From Ignavibacteria bacterium (lineage in GTDB: Bacteria > Bacteroidota > Ignavibacteria > Kapaibacteriales > Kapaibacteriaceae): DNA of 64,000 nucleotides. Below the pieces are notes generated by a model. It searched no databases, was not told where the DNA came from, and worked only from the letters and a program-made list of their open reading frames with translations. The stretch spans positions 124,001 through 188,000 of the forward strand of contig JACPPD010000004.1 in assembly GCA_016191145.1 (NCBI GenBank), written 5' to 3'. Made by a program: the position numbers and the translations under genes. Of this stretch, positions 28,913 through 37,878 are shown piece after piece. Position 1 is the first letter of the stretch; every line of letters starts with the position of its first letter.

Positions 28913-29920
28913 ATGAAGGCATTAAAGTGGGTTATTATCATCCTCGCTATTATCGTTGCATTGGCTGCAGTCATCGGATTCATGCTGCCGAGATACGTGC
29001 ACGTAGAACGGTCGAAGTCAATAAAAGGAGACCAGGTAACGATATTCAATTTAATTAGCAGTCCTCAGGAGTTCCAAAAATGGTCGCCATGGAGACAGTT
29101 AGACACCTCCGCCGCTGTCAGCTTTTTTGGTCCGCCCGCTGGGAAAGGGGCGGGTTTTACGTGGACGAGTGCCGATCCCGACGTGAGCTATGGAACATGG
29201 ACAATCGTTGAAGCTCACGCTCCGGCTCACGTAGCTGTCGACCTCAGATGGGAGAATATGGATGCTTCGAAGGTCGGTTTCCTGCTTTCGCCCGAAGCCG
29301 ATGGAACGCTGGTTAAGTGGACAATGGATGCCGACATGGGCTGGGGTCCGTTTGGCCGTTTTATTGGTCTGATGATGGAAGGATTTCTTGCGCCCGACTA
29401 TGAGAAGGGGCTCAGAAATCTTGACAGCGTTGTTACAACAATGCCGAAAGGACACGTTGCTAAAATTGAAATACTTGATTTCCCCGGTGGTTATTTTCTT
29501 GGCATTACCGACACAGCAAACATTGCGGAAATAGGCAACGTTCTTGGTCCGTTATACGGCGAGGTAATGGCTCACATGCAGAAAAACAACATTCGAATGT
29601 CTGGCGCTCCTATTTCTGTGTATCAGAGCTACGATGTACACTCAGGTATCACCATACTTCAGGCTGGTATGCCAGTAATGAAAAGAGAAAATGGCAGCGG
29701 GCGTGTCGGTTGCTTTGAACTTCACCGAGGGACAGTGATCGCAGCAGACTTTTACGGGCCATACAAAGACCTTCCAAGTGCCTACCGTGCCATTCAAGAT
29801 TTTGCACAAGCCAATGGTAAGAAGCTTATTGGATCGCCATGGGAGTCGTATATGACCGACCCGGGAATGCAGACCGATCCGGAAAAAGTTTTAACACAAG
29901 TGTATTGGCCGACCGAATAA
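28913..29920 (+). CDS. Membrane-anchored SRPBCC / GyrI-like ligand-binding protein
   Basis: A 335-aa protein with one N-terminal membrane helix (WVIIILAIIVALAAVIGFML), then a START/SRPBCC-type domain at about 30-170 (FNLISSPQEFQKWSPW, typical of polyketide-cyclase-like proteins), and a C-terminal GyrI-like small-molecule-binding domain at about 180-335 (GCFELHRGTVIAADFYGPY). This pairing is widespread in Bacteroidota with no settled role; it probably binds a hydrophobic or cationic small molecule. It starts 17 bases after the second giant gene and is followed by a four-helix membrane protein after 7 bases, so it may belong to the giant-protein operon. Confidence 0.82.
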   Translation: MKALKWVIIILAIIVALAAVIGFMLPRYVHVERSKSIKGDQVTIFNLISSPQEFQKWSPWRQLDTSAAVSFFGPPAGKGAGFTWTSADPDVSYGTWTIVEAHAPAHVAVDLRWENMDASKVGFLLSPEADGTLVKWTMDADMGWGPFGRFIGLMMEGFLAPDYEKGLRNLDSVVTTMPKGHVAKIEILDFPGGYFLGITDTANIAEIGNVLGPLYGEVMAHMQKNNIRMSGAPISVYQSYDVHSGITILQAGMPVMKRENGSGRVGCFELHRGTVIAADFYGPYKDLPSAYRAIQDFAQANGKKLIGSPWESYMTDPGMQTDPEKVLTQVYWPTE

Positions 29921-29927
29921 GGTGTGA

Positions 29928-30440
29928 ATGAAAAAAGTATTTCTTACCCTCTTCATCCTTGGTGGAATTATTTGGTTGGGAGGGGGCATTGTACGCAACG
30001 TTGTTGCATTTGATCTGTTCAACCCGGGCACTCTCGATCTCAAATCGGCACACACAGAAGGTATGCGACTGCAGTCGGTGCGTGTCTATGCCCTTATCGG
30101 CGGTTGGACATCGGCAGGTTTTTTTGCAGCCATAGTTGGTGGCCTTATAGCATTCCTTCTCGAACGAAAGGAATGGAAACGTAGAGCCTGGATTGTTATG
30201 TCAGCCATACTTTTTTTTATGATCGTCCCAATTCAGCTTTGGATGATTTGGAAGGATTATCGCCTATGGCAGTTATTCGACGCGTGGTCGGGTATGCCAT
30301 TAGCGCAGCCTGCAGAAATCATCAGTGTATTTTTGAATCGAATACAAGACACCGCTGTGAGTGTTGCAAACGGTTTGTCTTTTTTAATTGCCATTACCAT
30401 TACCTTGGTTCTAATTTGGAAGCCCCTTGAAAGCAGATAA
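29928..30440 (+). CDS. Small integral membrane protein, unknown function
   Basis: A 170-aa protein with four hydrophobic segments, at about 3-25 (VFLTLFILGGIIWLGGGIV), 54-76 (ALIGGWTSAGFFAAIVGGL), 86-108 (AWIVMSAILFFMIVPIQLW) and 142-164 (ANGLSFLIAITITLVLIW), joined by a basic cytoplasmic loop (LERKEWKRR). No family is recognised. It lies 7 bases after the SRPBCC/GyrI gene and overlaps the next small gene by 14 bases, so it is part of the same run. Confidence 0.7.
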   Translation: MKKVFLTLFILGGIIWLGGGIVRNVVAFDLFNPGTLDLKSAHTEGMRLQSVRVYALIGGWTSAGFFAAIVGGLIAFLLERKEWKRRAWIVMSAILFFMIVPIQLWMIWKDYRLWQLFDAWSGMPLAQPAEIISVFLNRIQDTAVSVANGLSFLIAITITLVLIWKPLESR

Positions 30441-30729
30441 ATTGTTAGACGAACTTGTTGCGCTCGCCAGGGACAGAGATTACGAAGTAAAAAGAGAAAT
30501 CGGATCGTTTCGGGGCGGGGCATGTGTTGTACGCGAGCGTCAGCTGATACTCGTAAACAAGTCCATGCCATTGGAAGCAGTCTGTGTAGTTCTTGCACGC
30601 GCACTCGTAAAGATTGGCGTCGAAGATACTTTCCTCAAACCTGCAGTGCGCGACATCATCGACAGGGAGCGTATGTGGTTGGATCAGCATCCCGAGGTTA
30701 CATTCGAACCTGAACCTAAAACTGCATGA
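30427..30729 (+). CDS. Small protein of unknown function upstream of era
   Basis: A 100-aa soluble protein. It shows an amphipathic start (ADKLLDELVALARDRDYEV), a glycine/beta part (IGSFRGGACVVRERQLILV), and a helical C-terminal half ending RMWLDQHPEV. It overlaps the upstream membrane-protein gene by 14 bases and era by 4 bases, so the translation of all three is linked. I recognise no domain. Its place before era and its compact fold suggest a conserved housekeeping small protein. Confidence 0.68.
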   Translation: MKADKLLDELVALARDRDYEVKREIGSFRGGACVVRERQLILVNKSMPLEAVCVVLARALVKIGVEDTFLKPAVRDIIDRERMWLDQHPEVTFEPEPKTA

Positions 30730-31625
30730 CGCACTGCGGACACGTAGCAATTATTGGCCGACCCAACGGCGGCAAGTCAACCTTGCTGAACACCATTCTT
30801 CAGCAGCACATCAGCATCGTTACCAACAAGCCGCAAACAACACGCAAACGCGTTCTTGGCATTTTTACCGACGATCAGGCGCAAATCATTTTTATTGATA
30901 CGCCAGGTTTGCTGAAGCCGCGATACATGCTTCAGCGCGCCATGATGGGATACGTTTCGGAAACATTGTCTGAAGTTGATGTTGTATGCGTTGTCGTCGA
31001 CGCCAGCCGTGCCGTCGAGCACGGCACAATTCTCGATCCAACATTCGTAAATGTTATTAAGAATGAAGTTGCCGGAGACAAACCCGTAGTGCTGGTTCTG
31101 AATAAAATGGACGCAGTTCCGGTAAAGAAGGAAATACTGCCATTAATCGAAGAAGCAAGACACAGCGGACTCTTTGTGAAATCTGTTGCCATTAGCGCTT
31201 TGGAGAACAAGGAAGTCGACGATCTTGTAGACGTTATCAGGCAGTATATCCCAGAAGGTGACTTTATTTACGATCAGGAACAGCTTAGCACACTGCCGGA
31301 ACGCTTCTTTGTTGCAGAGCTCATCCGCGAGGTGATTTATCGGCGATACGAACAAGAAATTCCGTACGCTACAGACGTGAACATCATAGAATTCAAGGAA
31401 CGTGAAAATGGAAAGTGGCAGATTTCGGCAGATATAACCGTGGAGCGAGAAACCCAAAAGCCAATACTGATAGGCAAGGGAGGAGAAGCTCTGAAGCAGG
31501 TTGGCAAGGAAGCCCGTCGGGCTATCGAAACCCACCTTAATCAAAAAATTAGTTTAGAGTTGTTCGTAAAAGTCAGAAAGGATTGGAGGGAAAGTCGGGC
31601 TCAGCTAAAGAATTTAGGGTATTAA
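30726..31625 (+). CDS. era: GTPase Era
   Basis: Ribosome-assembly GTPase binding the 3' end of 16S rRNA at the inner face of the membrane. 299 aa, normal length. The G domain shows the P-loop GRPNGGKST (G1), FIDTPGLLKP (G3, switch II) and LVLNKMD (G4), with VAISALENKEV as G5. The C-terminal KH RNA-binding domain contains PILIGKGGEALKQVGKEAR and ends LFVKVRKDWRES. The P-loop has Gly where Val is usual (PNVGKST), a small oddity that keeps the GxxxxGKS pattern. It is translated in overlap with the 100-aa gene. Confidence 0.97.
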   Translation: MTHCGHVAIIGRPNGGKSTLLNTILQQHISIVTNKPQTTRKRVLGIFTDDQAQIIFIDTPGLLKPRYMLQRAMMGYVSETLSEVDVVCVVVDASRAVEHGTILDPTFVNVIKNEVAGDKPVVLVLNKMDAVPVKKEILPLIEEARHSGLFVKSVAISALENKEVDDLVDVIRQYIPEGDFIYDQEQLSTLPERFFVAELIREVIYRRYEQEIPYATDVNIIEFKERENGKWQISADITVERETQKPILIGKGGEALKQVGKEARRAIETHLNQKISLELFVKVRKDWRESRAQLKNLGY

Positions 31626-31676
31626 CATCCGGCCTTGATTTCAACAAACTCCGGCTTCGGATTGTAGAGAGTAAAT

Positions 31677-32423
31677 TTGCAGGCTATGCACCTTCCCATT
31701 CTCGTAGTTATCATGTTCATCGTATACGGCTGCTCTACGTCCGATGAGGTCAAAAAGTCCAGGACAGTCGACGACACCTATGCTGCCGCCATCGAAGCGT
31801 TCGAGGATGAGGATTGGCTTGAAGCGCAGACACAGTTTGATATTATCAAGCTGCAGTTCCCTGCAAGTCAGTATGCCGACGATGCCCAGTATTATCTGGC
31901 GGAAATAAATTTCAAACGCGGAGAGTTTATTCTGGCTGCGTTTAATTACAGCGTCATTCGCCGATCATTCCCCACCAGTGAGTATGCACGGCAATCGACG
32001 TTCAAGGTGGGCGCCTGTTACGAGGAACTCGCACTGCCAGCAGACCGCGATCAGGAATACACCAGGAAGGCCGTTGCCGCATATACGGACTTTAAGGCAA
32101 TCTATCCTATGGACTCGCTGGCGCCGGTAGCAGGAGACAAGATCCATGAGTTGCGCGGACGTTTGGCTGAGCGTTACATCATAATAGCTGAGCACTATGA
32201 ACGGACTAACAGTCGTAAGTCGGCATTAGTTTACTACGACGCTGTAATTTCAGAATATCCCGATACAAAATATTATGAACAAGCGCTCGTGCAGAAGCTT
32301 CGCATCTTGTATGGGACGGCGATGATCGACGATGCAAGAGGCGTGATTGCACTCTACCGAAGAACAGTTAAGGACCCGCAGTTGAAGGCGGAAGTCGATA
32401 ATATGGAAAGGAATTTGCCGTGA
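31677..32423 (+). CDS. bamD: Outer-membrane assembly lipoprotein BamD-like
   Basis: A 248-aa predicted lipoprotein. Its signal ends in the lipobox VYGC (Cys near residue 20), followed by Ser/Thr. The rest is made of helical TPR-like repeats (AFEDEDWLEAQTQFDIIKLQ, YYLAEINFKRGEFILAAFNY, SALVYYDAVISEYPDT), the architecture of BamD, which helps BamA insert barrel proteins. The last part (EQALVQKLRILYG) matches the end of the TPR array. It overlaps the following thioesterase gene by 4 bases. Other TPR lipoproteins are possible, but the size and repeat spacing favour BamD. Confidence 0.85.
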   Translation: MQAMHLPILVVIMFIVYGCSTSDEVKKSRTVDDTYAAAIEAFEDEDWLEAQTQFDIIKLQFPASQYADDAQYYLAEINFKRGEFILAAFNYSVIRRSFPTSEYARQSTFKVGACYEELALPADRDQEYTRKAVAAYTDFKAIYPMDSLAPVAGDKIHELRGRLAERYIIIAEHYERTNSRKSALVYYDAVISEYPDTKYYEQALVQKLRILYGTAMIDDARGVIALYRRTVKDPQLKAEVDNMERNLP

Positions 32424-32911
32424 CAATAAAACATCCGCAGGACTCGCAAGTTGTGATGACGGAGCTCGTTCTGCCAAACGATACCAATCAGCTTGGCAAC
32501 CTGTTGGGCGGACGTCTAATGCACTGGGTTGATATTGCCGCAGCCCTCGTGGCGCAGAAGCACAGCGGCAAGGTTTGTGTAACGGCATCAGTGGATGAAA
32601 TATCGTTCAACGAACCGATTCGGCTTGGCCACGTTGTTTACATCAAAGCCATCATCACGAGAGCATTTACAACTTCGATGGAGATCTTCGTTGAAGTGGA
32701 ACGCGAAGATCCGCTGCACGGCGCCCGCGCTCACACATCGAAGGCATACTTGACATTTGTTGCTATTGATCAGTACGGCAAGCCCCTTCCCGCACCTCCG
32801 GTGGAGCCCGTTACTCTCGAAGAAAAAAACCGCTATGAGGAAGCAGCGCTCCGGCGGGAAGCACGGTTGAAACATCGGCAGATGATGACTGCACGCACAA
32901 CGCCAAAGTAA
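32420..32911 (+). CDS. Acyl-CoA thioesterase, hotdog fold
   Basis: A 163-aa cytoplasmic hotdog-fold enzyme hydrolysing acyl-CoA, of the YciA/BFIT type. Diagnostic segments are LVLPNDTNQLGNLLGGRLM, with the Asn/Gly-rich catalytic loop, followed by HWVDIAAALVAQKHSG (helix with the conserved Asp), VCVTASVDEISF and the central strand AIITRAFTTSMEIFVEVE. The C-terminus is a charged helix (EEAALRREARLKHRQ). It overlaps the bamD-like gene by 4 bases. The chain-length preference is unknown. Confidence 0.9.
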   Translation: MTIKHPQDSQVVMTELVLPNDTNQLGNLLGGRLMHWVDIAAALVAQKHSGKVCVTASVDEISFNEPIRLGHVVYIKAIITRAFTTSMEIFVEVEREDPLHGARAHTSKAYLTFVAIDQYGKPLPAPPVEPVTLEEKNRYEEAALRREARLKHRQMMTARTTPK

Positions 32912-32926
32912 TCCAATCAGGCAAGA

Positions 32927-34207
32927 ATGAAGTTAGTAACCTTAGTTATTGTAGCAGCCTTGCTAGCACCTTGGACGGAACTGGCAGCATCAGATGCAAG
33001 TTTGCGGTTTATCAGAAGCTATGGCGCTGATAATGAACAGTTGCCACCTGTCGTCTTAATTTCTGAAGGGGCTTTGCCAGAAATTTCCGCCAGTGCCTAT
33101 GCAACTGTAGAATTTGATATTCAGTCGCCAGTGATTCCGAATTTGTATGCGAGACTGATCCATTGTTCTGCTGACTGGAACGATGATGGCAATTCGTTCC
33201 TTACCGACATTACAACACGCACAACCATTATTTCCTGGTCTCTTGCACCGCAGGCGTCAACTTATTACTCCTATCGCGGAAAAATCCGCATTCCCAATCC
33301 GCAGATTGCAATTCGATTCAGTGGCAATTGGAAGGTAAAAGTGTTCGACATGGACACAGATGAACTTCTGGGAGAAACCAGGATATTCGCAGTTGATTAT
33401 AAGGCTCGAACTGATTTTAATTTCATGACGGATTTCTATGAGCCTACGGCACGCGTTAGCAGCATTGCTCTTACGCTCGAAGCCGTGGTGTCATCGGAAA
33501 GCTCCAGACTGATGGACCCATTTTTACACACGGTTACGTTTTACCGCAATCACCGCTGGGGAGAACCATTCATTGTGTCTACAAAGTACCTCGATCAGGT
33601 AACACCCTATGGCACATCCGGATCGATTGCAGGTATTTATCCCGCAGGCAAGGTTTTCCGCATCTCGCGTATTCCTGCACAAAATGAATACCGAGTTCTC
33701 GACATGACCAATCTCGGGTTGTTTCCATACACAGGGAAACCCGTTAGGCTGCCCCTTTCCGACCTTCGCAGAAATGGTTCGTTCTTTGAACAAGCCAACG
33801 ATGGCGCAATGATTACAGCGATGGTGCAGCCTTTAGACGATATTTACGTGCCCGTTGAATTCTTGCTCGATCCTCAGCCAGGATCGCCTTCTGTGAACGA
33901 TGTGTTCATTGCAGGATCGTTTAACAACTGGACGCTTGACCGTTCGTGGATGATGTCTTACGACGAAAAATTGCGCCTGTACCGCCTTCGGCAATGGGTT
34001 CGAAGGGGCAGACACAACTATCTCTATGCCACTGGCTCGTTAAATATCGACGACGGCACAATACACGATATTTCGTTTGAGGAATTTGAGGGCAACACTG
34101 CTTCCAACACCAATAGCTACATTGCATTCGTTTACTATCGGGTGCTGGATTATGGCGGGTACGACGCAATTATTTCTGTCGCTGCGTCGAATATTTACAA
34201 GAGATGA
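32927..34207 (+). CDS. Type IX secretion plug-domain protein (DUF5103)
   Basis: A 426-aa exported protein with signal peptide VTLVIVAALLAPWTELAAS. The body matches the DUF5103 family, renamed for the plug that closes the SprA translocon in Flavobacterium. Landmarks are FDIQSPVIPNLYARLIHCSADWN (about 64-86), a YSYRGKIRIPNPQIAIRFSGNW segment, TDFYEPTARVSSI and FRISRIPAQNEYRV. The last 120 residues include an E-set/glycogen-binding-like segment, DVFIAGSFNNWTLDRS. It supports a type IX secretion system in this organism, in line with the sorting-domain proteins at 37879-39976. It lies 12 bases before ruvB. Confidence 0.83.
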   Translation: MKLVTLVIVAALLAPWTELAASDASLRFIRSYGADNEQLPPVVLISEGALPEISASAYATVEFDIQSPVIPNLYARLIHCSADWNDDGNSFLTDITTRTTIISWSLAPQASTYYSYRGKIRIPNPQIAIRFSGNWKVKVFDMDTDELLGETRIFAVDYKARTDFNFMTDFYEPTARVSSIALTLEAVVSSESSRLMDPFLHTVTFYRNHRWGEPFIVSTKYLDQVTPYGTSGSIAGIYPAGKVFRISRIPAQNEYRVLDMTNLGLFPYTGKPVRLPLSDLRRNGSFFEQANDGAMITAMVQPLDDIYVPVEFLLDPQPGSPSVNDVFIAGSFNNWTLDRSWMMSYDEKLRLYRLRQWVRRGRHNYLYATGSLNIDDGTIHDISFEEFEGNTASNTNSYIAFVYYRVLDYGGYDAIISVAASNIYKR

Positions 34208-34219
34208 ATTTATCAATAC

Positions 34220-35245
34220 GTGAACGACCGACGCACCATATCGGGTGAACGAGCAGACGACGATATCGACTCGCCTCTGAGACCACCGACATTCGACGAG
34301 TTTACTGGTCAGGCAAAGATTGTCGACAATCTAAAAATATTTATTTCTGCCGCAAGAACCCGCGGTGAATCGCTCGACCATGTATTGCTTACCGGTCCAC
34401 CAGGCTTGGGCAAGACAACTCTCTCACACATTATAGCACGCGAGATGGGCGCCAAGCTTACGCTCTCAAGCGGACCAGTATTGGAAAAGGCCGGAGACCT
34501 TGCTGGCTTGCTGACAAGTTTGGAGGAAGGCGACATTCTCTTTATTGATGAAATTCACCGACTGTCGCCAATCGTCGAAGAATACCTGTACTCTGCAATG
34601 GAAGACTTCAGGCTCGACATCATGATCGACTCCGGTCCGGCTGCCCGCAGCATACAACTGAGCATCCCACCATTTACTCTCATTGGTGCAACAACACGTC
34701 AGGGATTGTTAACGGCTCCTCTGCGTTCGCGTTTTGGAATTTCCAATCGCCTGGACTACTACAATGCCGACGAGCTAACTCGCGTTGTTAAGCGCAGCGC
34801 ACGAATCATTGATGCCGCAATAGCTGATGAGGGAGCAGTTGAAATTGCGCGCCGTTCTCGAGGAACACCGCGTATTGCAAACAGATTGCTTAGGCGCACC
34901 CGAGATTTCGCTGAAGTGAAAGGTACTGGAGTTATAACTCTTGAAATTGCAAAAACTGCGTTACAGGCGCTCGAAGTTGACGGATACGGTCTCGACGAGA
35001 TGGACACTCGTATCATCCTCAGCATCATTGAAAAATTTGGCGGCGGACCAGTAGGGCTATCAACGATTGCCGTTGGCGTGGGTGAAGACCCGGGGACGCT
35101 CGAAGAAGTTTACGAACCATTTCTTATTCAGCAAGGGTTTATTCAGCGCACTCCGAGAGGACGCATTGCAACACCTCTTGCGTACAGGCATTTTGGAATC
35201 ACACCGCCTTCGCCACCAACTCCACTATTCGATCGGGAACCATGA
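34220..35245 (+). CDS. ruvB: Holliday junction DNA helicase subunit RuvB
   Basis: AAA+ motor of the RuvAB branch-migration complex. 341 aa from a GTG start. Motifs are Walker [13 protein letters not shown], Walker [12 protein letters not shown], sensor [21 protein letters not shown] with the arginine finger region, and the C-terminal winged helix [17 protein letters not shown] to [12 protein letters not shown]. The N-terminal [11 protein letters not shown] is also typical. No ruvA or ruvC is next to it. It overlaps the VOC gene by 4 bases. Confidence 0.97.
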   Translation: MNDRRTISGERADDDIDSPLRPPTFDEFTGQAKIVDNLKIFISAARTRGESLDHVLLTGPPGLGKTTLSHIIAREMGAKLTLSSGPVLEKAGDLAGLLTSLEEGDILFIDEIHRLSPIVEEYLYSAMEDFRLDIMIDSGPAARSIQLSIPPFTLIGATTRQGLLTAPLRSRFGISNRLDYYNADELTRVVKRSARIIDAAIADEGAVEIARRSRGTPRIANRLLRRTRDFAEVKGTGVITLEIAKTALQALEVDGYGLDEMDTRIILSIIEKFGGGPVGLSTIAVGVGEDPGTLEEVYEPFLIQQGFIQRTPRGRIATPLAYRHFGITPPSPPTPLFDREP

Positions 35246-36051
35246 AGATGCAAAACTTTTTTATCCTCTCTGTTTCTCTTATCGTTTCCATTACCGCTCA
35301 TGCGCAGCATCAACAACATGCTGCAAAGGAGTCTCTGTTAGGAAAACCTACAAGACTTGTAATGAGCTGTAAGGACATTATTAAGTCAATGTCGTGGTGG
35401 ACAAAACTCGGATTCAATCCAGCACCTGGGATACCTATACATCCCGATTCAGCACTGTCGCTGACTGACGGACAGATAATAATAACCTTAGTTAAGGAAT
35501 CCTTACCTTCACCAATTTTGATGTTCAGCAGTTCTCGCATTAAGGATTTGAGGGACACCTTGGCAGCGAATAACATTAACACAACTTTCGATTTAAAAGG
35601 TCCATCGTTGGGCGAGGTTCGGCTTCTTTCACCCAATGGTGTATACATTGCCGTACGTCCGGTTACTGATGAGCCTTTCAGACCTGTATCGGGCGACAGC
35701 AACATTATTTGCGGTAAGGTCACTGAGTTTTCGATAGGCACCAGCTATCTGAAAAAAGAAAGAGAGTACTGGGAGCACCTTGGGTTTACCGTTAAGCGCA
35801 CTGCCACAATTCCCTATCCGTATGCGTTGATGATGGATGGGAACATTGTTATTGGACTGCATGAAAACCGCGACATACCAACGCTGACCATCACTTACTT
35901 TGCCGAAGACATGGTTGATCGCATCGACCGTCTGCACAAGTCCGGAGTCGAAATCACCGAAGAACTTTCTGATCCGTCCGGCAAGATGGCTAACGGCAGG
36001 GCAATTAGCCCCGACGGGCAGATTGTATTTTTATTTAATGGAAGCCAATAG
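35242..36051 (+). CDS. Exported VOC (glyoxalase-like) protein
   Basis: A 269-aa protein with signal peptide [17 protein letters not shown] followed by a His/Gln-rich stretch (QHQQHAA). Two vicinal-oxygen-chelate half-modules follow: about 38-135 ([20 protein letters not shown]) and about 155-269 ([20 protein letters not shown], then [17 protein letters not shown]). VOC proteins include glyoxalase I, dioxygenases and fosfomycin-resistance enzymes. The metal ligands are not obvious here, so the activity is unknown. It overlaps ruvB by 4 bases and precedes proS by 18 bases. Confidence 0.75.
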   Translation: MKMQNFFILSVSLIVSITAHAQHQQHAAKESLLGKPTRLVMSCKDIIKSMSWWTKLGFNPAPGIPIHPDSALSLTDGQIIITLVKESLPSPILMFSSSRIKDLRDTLAANNINTTFDLKGPSLGEVRLLSPNGVYIAVRPVTDEPFRPVSGDSNIICGKVTEFSIGTSYLKKEREYWEHLGFTVKRTATIPYPYALMMDGNIVIGLHENRDIPTLTITYFAEDMVDRIDRLHKSGVEITEELSDPSGKMANGRAISPDGQIVFLFNGSQ

Positions 36052-36069
36052 CCCACATATACATTACAC

Positions 36070-37536
36070 ATGGCAAAAGACATCACCTCTCGTTCCCAGG
36101 ATTACTCTCAGTGGTACATTGATATCGTGCTGAAAACCGGACTCGCTGATTATTCAGCAGTAAAGGGATGCATGATCATAAAACCATATGGGTTTGCCAT
36201 TTGGGAACTAATGCACGATGCATTGGACAAAATGTTCAAGGACACAGGGCATGTAAACGCCTACTTCCCATTGTTCATACCAAAGAGTTTCCTGAGCAAA
36301 GAAGCTGCACACATCGAGGGGTTTGCAAAGGAATGCGCAGTGGTAACGCACTATCGGCTTAAGAATGCCGACGATGGTTCGGGCGTTATCGTAGATCCCG
36401 AAGCGAAGCTCGAAGAGGAGCTCATTGTGCGTCCAACGAGTGAAACCATCATCTGGGACGCCTACCGGGGGTGGATTCAATCGTATCGTGATTTGCCCCT
36501 TCTCATCAACCAGTGGGCTAACGTTGTTCGGTGGGAAATGAGAACACGCCTATTCCTTAGGACGGCGGAATTTTTATGGCAGGAAGGGCATACGGCTCAC
36601 GCAACACGCCAAGAAGCGGAAGCCGAGACACTAACGATGTTGAATATCTATGAACGCTTTGCTGTCGAGTGGATGTCCCTCCCTGTTTTGAAAGGCGTAA
36701 AAACAGAAAATGAGCGATTCGCCGGAGCAGTAGATACATACTGTATTGAAGCGTTGATGCAGGATGGTAAGGCTCTGCAAGCCGGTACAAGCCATTTCCT
36801 GGGACAGAACTTTGCAAAAGCATTCGAAGTACAGTTTAGCACTAAGGACAATACGCTGGAATATGTGTGGGCAACTTCGTGGGGCGTGAGTACCCGTCTG
36901 ATGGGTGCTCTCGTTATGGCTCATTCAGACGACGACGGTCTTGTCCTGCCTCCAAAACTTGCTCCAACGCAAGTGGTAATAGTGCCAATTCCAAAGCTCC
37001 TCCCAGAACTCGACGAGGCAATTGGAAAATTGGAGAAGGAGTTAAAGGGGCTGGGTATCCGCGTTAAGGTAGACAAGGACGACCAGAACCGTCCCGGCTT
37101 CAAGTTTGCTGAATATGAAAAACTCGGCATCCCCGTTCGAATAGCCATTGGCGCTCGTGATCTTGCGGCGGGAACAATCGAAGTTGCACGTAGGGACACA
37201 AAGGAAAAAACAAATATTCCTCTCGACGGAATTGCTAACTATATTGATAATCTGTTGGGCGAAATCCAACGAAATCTATATAACCGCGCCCTTATCTTCC
37301 GGGAAGAGAACACAACCAGCGTGGATACGTGGCAGGAGTTTGTAGACGTTATTGAACATAAGGGTGGATTTGTAAGCGCACACTGGGATGGATCTACTGA
37401 AACGGAATTGTTAATCAAGGAAGAAACGAAGGCTACGATACGGTGCATCCCAATGTCGAACAGCTCTGAGCCTGGCAATTGTATCCGAACAGGCAAGCCG
37501 AGCAAACAGCGCGTGTTGTTTGCCGTTGCCTATTGA
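36070..37536 (+). CDS. proS: Proline--tRNA ligase, eukaryote/archaeon-type
   Basis: Class II synthetase charging tRNA-Pro. 488 aa. The first residues ([20 protein letters not shown]) and the lack of the bacterial editing insert put it in the short eukaryote/archaeon-like group that some bacteria carry. Motif 2 is seen as [16 protein letters not shown] and motif 3 near [19 protein letters not shown]. An HGTP anticodon-binding domain starts at PTQVVIVPI. The C-terminal zinc-domain-like tail ([16 protein letters not shown]) ends in the typical final Tyr. Last gene of the run starting at the giant proteins; 342 bases of degraded sequence follow. Confidence 0.95.
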   Translation: MAKDITSRSQDYSQWYIDIVLKTGLADYSAVKGCMIIKPYGFAIWELMHDALDKMFKDTGHVNAYFPLFIPKSFLSKEAAHIEGFAKECAVVTHYRLKNADDGSGVIVDPEAKLEEELIVRPTSETIIWDAYRGWIQSYRDLPLLINQWANVVRWEMRTRLFLRTAEFLWQEGHTAHATRQEAEAETLTMLNIYERFAVEWMSLPVLKGVKTENERFAGAVDTYCIEALMQDGKALQAGTSHFLGQNFAKAFEVQFSTKDNTLEYVWATSWGVSTRLMGALVMAHSDDDGLVLPPKLAPTQVVIVPIPKLLPELDEAIGKLEKELKGLGIRVKVDKDDQNRPGFKFAEYEKLGIPVRIAIGARDLAAGTIEVARRDTKEKTNIPLDGIANYIDNLLGEIQRNLYNRALIFREENTTSVDTWQEFVDVIEHKGGFVSAHWDGSTETELLIKEETKATIRCIPMSNSSEPGNCIRTGKPSKQRVLFAVAY

Positions 37537-37878
37537 CGCATTTTCCATTACAGCGCAATACGGTTTGCGACACTTGAATACATGATTATCCCCTTCATGG
37601 TACGACGGATGAGGAGGCATAACCAAGGCAACAAATTCACAAATAAAAAATAAAGGAAAACCACCAAGCCCGTAGGGATTTGCTGCAGGGGAATCTGCCG
37701 GAAAAAATGTTCAGAGTGGTTTAGGAATGGCTGGAAATTAAGTCGACACGCGATGTGCTGCTGAAAATCAACAACGCAGCACCAAAATACACTTGAAATT
37801 AATTATCTCACCGCACCGACAATACTCTTCTCGACTACTTTGCAAGATGTAGTTGCCGGGGAAGAAACCTTGCGCTCG
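37537..37878. other. Intergenic stretch with a possible DUF4160-like remnant
   Basis: No intact gene. On the plus strand 37662-37786 reads in one frame as QARRDLLQGNLPEKMFRVV, a TAG at 37722-37724, then EWLEIKSTRDVLLKINN. Ignoring the stop, this resembles the end of DUF4160-type small proteins (GxLPxKxxxxVxEW), often encoded beside DUF2442 genes. The similarity is short and judged by eye. A 7-bp inverted repeat GTGCTGC/GCAGCAC lies inside it, without a T run. Nothing else is seen. Confidence 0.3.

Noticed and set aside
37757-37785. Hairpin GTGCTGC/GCAGCAC after proS as a terminator
   Set aside because: The stem is only 7 bp with a 14-base loop and no T run on either strand.
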